Shown here piece by piece: positions 6,555-8,233 of a DNA stretch of 8,233 bases. Each line of letters begins with the position of its first letter. Position 1 is the stretch's first letter. The translations under genes and the position numbers were made by a program. The notes under the pieces are model-generated. The model was given only the letters and a program-made list of their open reading frames with translations, did no database searches and was not told the origin of the DNA. The DNA is from Flavobacteriaceae bacterium UBA4439 (GTDB taxonomy: Bacteria > Bacteroidota > Bacteroidia > Flavobacteriales > Flavobacteriaceae): positions 1-8,233 of the forward strand of contig DGPN01000020.1 in NCBI GenBank assembly GCA_002390455.1, in the 5' to 3' direction.

Positions 6555-7454
6555 ATGAAAAAATCTTTTTTGCCCTTGTCGTTTGTTATGCTGTTTTTCG
6601 CGATTGGGTCTTTTGGTCAGCGATATATCAATCTCAGTGTAGACAACGACCTCTATTTTAATTTGGATCGATATTACTCTAGTGGAATTTTTATCAGTTT
6701 CGGAAAGTTGAAACCAGGTGATCAAATGGAGGTTTATCCAAAAAAGTATGCGCATTGGACTTTGGGTCAGGAGATTTACACTCCCAAAAACAGGTATACC
6801 GTCAATGTCGAAAAGTTTGATTATCCTTATGGGGGCTGGTTGTTTTTGGAACGTTCATTTGAGTGGTATAAAAGTGCTCTTTCGGCTTGGGGTGCCTCCT
6901 TAAAGGTGGGAATCACCGGCAAGGCTTCTCTGGCGCCATTTTTTCAAAACCTCTATCACGACAAGGTTTTGGGTTTGCGAGATGTGGCTTGGGAAAAGGC
7001 TTTACCACAAAGGCTTCATTTCAATCTGAATGCGATGCAGAGAAAGCGTTTGCCATTGGGCAAGCGATTGGCCTTGCTGTATGAGTTTTTTGGAAACTTG
7101 GGCACCCAACGGATTGCTGCTGGAGGGCGTTTGGGGGTTTTGTATGGTACTTCTCAGGCCTTGGCTTTTTTGGGGAATCCTTTGGAGATGCAAAACAAAG
7201 GCTATGGGATTTATATGGGAACACGTCAAGAGTATCGCGTCCACGATTATATGATCTCCGGAAGTTTGTTTGACAACGAGGCTCCCTTTGTATTGACCGA
7301 TATTCCCTATAAAAACAGTTTGGAGGCAGGCTTTGCGTTTTACGGAAAAAAATGGCGGACGTTGACGCTTTGGAATAGCATTTCCAATGACAATCCCCTT
7401 CAAGTCACCCGAAGGCATTATTATCTCAACATTTCAATCACAAGGTTTTTTTAG
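6555..7454 (+). CDS. LpxR-family outer-membrane lipid A deacylase-like protein (DUF2219)
   Basis: A 299-residue secreted protein. Residues 1-21 are a signal peptide (KK, hydrophobic core, SFG then Gln22). The mature part matches the LpxR/DUF2219 family: SVDNDLYFNLDRYYSSGIF (28-46), WTLGQEIYTPKN (68-79) and DYPYGGWLFLE (89-99), and it ends in an aromatic strand (YYLNISITRFF) typical of outer-membrane barrels. Salmonella LpxR removes the 3'-acyloxyacyl chain of lipid A. Compared from memory with its active site (Asn9, Asp10, Thr34, His122 of the mature protein), this protein keeps Asn31, Asp32 and His135 (in FQNLYHDKV) but has Ser42 in place of Thr34. Deacylase activity is therefore plausible but unproven. 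The start ATG has no clear Shine-Dalgarno and lies 111 bases from the divergent hydratase start. The downstream gene converges on it. Family assignment is fairly sure; substrate is not. Confidence 0.8.
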   Translation: MKKSFLPLSFVMLFFAIGSFGQRYINLSVDNDLYFNLDRYYSSGIFISFGKLKPGDQMEVYPKKYAHWTLGQEIYTPKNRYTVNVEKFDYPYGGWLFLERSFEWYKSALSAWGASLKVGITGKASLAPFFQNLYHDKVLGLRDVAWEKALPQRLHFNLNAMQRKRLPLGKRLALLYEFFGNLGTQRIAAGGRLGVLYGTSQALAFLGNPLEMQNKGYGIYMGTRQEYRVHDYMISGSLFDNEAPFVLTDIPYKNSLEAGFAFYGKKWRTLTLWNSISNDNPLQVTRRHYYLNISITRFF

Positions 7455-7457
7455 GAA

Positions 7458-7479
7458 GCTTTCAAAGCGGTTTTTTTTT
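7458..7479 (+). terminator. Terminator-like hairpin and T-run after the LpxR-like gene
   Basis: GCTT (7458-7461) and AAGC (7465-7468) flank a three-base loop, followed by GG and nine consecutive Ts (7471-7479). The stem is only four pairs, so the T-run is the stronger part of the signal. It begins 4 bases after the stop codon of the plus-strand gene. The T-run lies inside the minus-strand gene, where it encodes three lysines (NPKKKPL) just before that gene's stop codon. Confidence 0.45.
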
Positions 7480-8121
7480 GGGATTGAGTACAAAAAAATG
7501 AATGCCCAAAAGAAAGGCATCAAAGTTGTTTATTTGATCGTTCAGCGGATTTGTTGATTTTTTAAAAAAACGGTATTGTAGGGAGACGTCAAATCGTTTC
7601 CAGACATTGTACTGGGTTGCAAAAAGCCACCCAAAAGCATTTCGGATGATCCCCATAGGATATTCATGGCTTCGGTTTTTTAGGTCAACGATTTCGGTAT
7701 TTTGTGCTTTGAGCAGGTGGTTGTATAATAAACCTGTCTCAAAATGGAGTTTTCTGGAGGGAAACACCCTAAGGGTAAGGGGAAAACTGAGGTAGGTTAG
7801 TTGATCGTAGGACTGATTTTTACTGAGGTTGTATTGGTAGCTCAGATTGAAATAGTCTGCACCCGAATTTAGGGCAAAGGTCTTTGAAAATTTGTATTGG
7901 ATATAAGCCCCCGCCGAAAAGCTGATTTTGTGAACGGTATAGTCCTCCCGCATATTTCCATAAACCGTATGGAGGTGAAGATCAAAATTCCATTTCCGGT
8001 AAAAGCCATCCAGATCAGGCCCACGGTTGTATTGCAGTAGTAAATTGGCATCGCCCTGAGCAAAACCTACGGAAAACAATGGCAATAAAAGCCAAAACCA
8101 TTTGATATTTAATACAGACAT
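7462..8121 (-). CDS. Small outer-membrane beta-barrel protein (PorT/OMP_b-brl-like)
   Basis: A 219-residue protein of no recognised specific function. Residues 1-21 are a signal peptide (Lys7, hydrophobic core WFWLLLPLFSVGFA, then Gln22). The mature part shows alternating aromatic and polar strands separated by short polar turns: KISFSAGAYIQYKF, SGADYFNLSYQY, LSFPLTLRVFP, LHFETGLLYNHLL, GWLFATQYNVWKRFDVSLQYRFF and FDAFLLGIHFFVL. This is about eight strands, as in small eight-stranded outer-membrane barrels; LSFPLTLRVF followed by ETGLLYNHLL resembles the Bacteroidota barrel family that includes PorT-like proteins. The chain ends in a basic tail (NPKKKPL) after the last strand. The ATG at 8121 is chosen because it puts the signal peptide first; the in-frame ATG at 8202 would add 27 residues that do not look secretory. 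The gene converges with the LpxR-like gene, with 7 bases between stop codons, and no promoter box is convincing upstream. Secretion and barrel fold are likely; the role is unknown. Confidence 0.75.
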   Translation of the reverse strand: MSVLNIKWFWLLLPLFSVGFAQGDANLLLQYNRGPDLDGFYRKWNFDLHLHTVYGNMREDYTVHKISFSAGAYIQYKFSKTFALNSGADYFNLSYQYNLSKNQSYDQLTYLSFPLTLRVFPSRKLHFETGLLYNHLLKAQNTEIVDLKNRSHEYPMGIIRNAFGWLFATQYNVWKRFDVSLQYRFFKKSTNPLNDQINNFDAFLLGIHFFVLNPKKKPL

Positions 8122-8164
8122 TGTTTTAAATATAGCATAATATTGAACGAATATTGGAAAGAGG

Positions 8165-8195
8165 TTTCTAAATTTAATGCTTTGTTGTATTTTTG
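8165..8195 (+). promoter_or_regulatory. Probable Bacteroidota-type promoter of the tRNA gene
   Basis: TATTTTTG (8188-8195) fits the -7 consensus TAnnTTTG. Exactly 19 bases upstream lies TTTC (8165-8168), one base off the TTTG form of the -33 element. The -7 box ends 15 bases before the first base of the tRNA, which leaves a short leader, as expected for a stable-RNA gene. Part of the stretch overlaps only untranslated DNA upstream of the divergent barrel gene. Confidence 0.5.
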
Positions 8196-8210
8196 ACACC
8201 AAGCCAAATA

Positions 8211-8233
8211 GGGGATGTAGCTCAGCTGGCTAG
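8211..8233 (+). tRNA. tRNA gene, 5' part only (cut by the window edge)
   Basis: The last 23 bases read as the start of a tRNA: a seven-base 5' acceptor strand GGGGATG, then T8 A9, the D-stem strand GCTC at positions 10-13, and the D-loop AGCTGGCTA with the conserved GG pair, ending at the first base of the second D-stem strand. The anticodon is outside the window, so the isotype cannot be read. The GGGGATG acceptor with this D-arm resembles alanine tRNAs of Bacteroidota as I remember them, but that is only a guess. Orientation is plus, divergent from the barrel gene. Confidence 0.88.

Noticed and set aside
7002..7418. Minus-strand open frame (138 codons) opposite the LpxR-like gene
   Set aside because: The plus-strand frame has a signal peptide and family motifs; the antisense frame has none.
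8122..8202. Upstream start for the barrel protein, adding 27 residues
   Set aside because: The extension would place a non-secretory segment before a good signal peptide.
1..8233. CRISPR array, insertion sequence, phage or toxin-antitoxin genes
   Set aside because: I looked for regularly spaced repeats, transposase or integrase motifs and small paired genes and saw none.

Overview
The window is an 8.2-kb piece of a Bacteroidota chromosome, most likely from the gliding/type IX secretion branch (Flavobacteriia-like). The grounds are a recognisable GldH lipoprotein gene placed between a PSP1/RicT gene and a class A penicillin-binding protein gene, weak or absent Shine-Dalgarno sequences, and several TAnnTTTG boxes, which match the -7 element of Bacteroidota promoters. 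I cannot assign a genus. Nearly all the DNA is coding, with no insertion sequence, CRISPR array, prophage or long gene-free stretch; no intergenic gap exceeds about 115 bases.

Left half (1-5175, plus strand): trhO (tRNA U34 hydroxylase) stands first, then, after 65 bases, a tightly coupled trio ricT - gldH - class A PBP. Both junctions inside the trio are 8-base stop/start overlaps. The trio joins a cysteine-rich PSP1 protein of uncertain role, a gliding-motility lipoprotein and a bifunctional peptidoglycan synthase. Two short inverted repeats follow, the second with a T-run, and probably end this transcription unit.

Middle (5245-6443, minus strand): a crotonase-fold enoyl-CoA hydratase of the LiuC/methylglutaconyl type is followed, two bases after its stop codon, by queD (queuosine precursor synthesis). 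They look co-transcribed and converge on the PBP unit.

Right half (6555-8233): an LpxR-family outer-membrane lipid A deacylase-like protein on plus and a small outer-membrane beta-barrel protein on minus converge with only 7 bases between their stop codons. The plus-strand terminator-like T-run lies inside the 3' end of the minus-strand gene. At the right edge the first 23 bases of a tRNA gene are visible, with a good TAnnTTTG promoter box just upstream.

Overall this is mostly a housekeeping and cell-envelope region. I see no convincing new multi-gene system. The points worth a second look are the coupled ricT-gldH-PBP cluster, the active-site substitution in the LpxR-like protein, the crotonase lacking one of the two usual catalytic glutamates, and the terminator that doubles as coding sequence.
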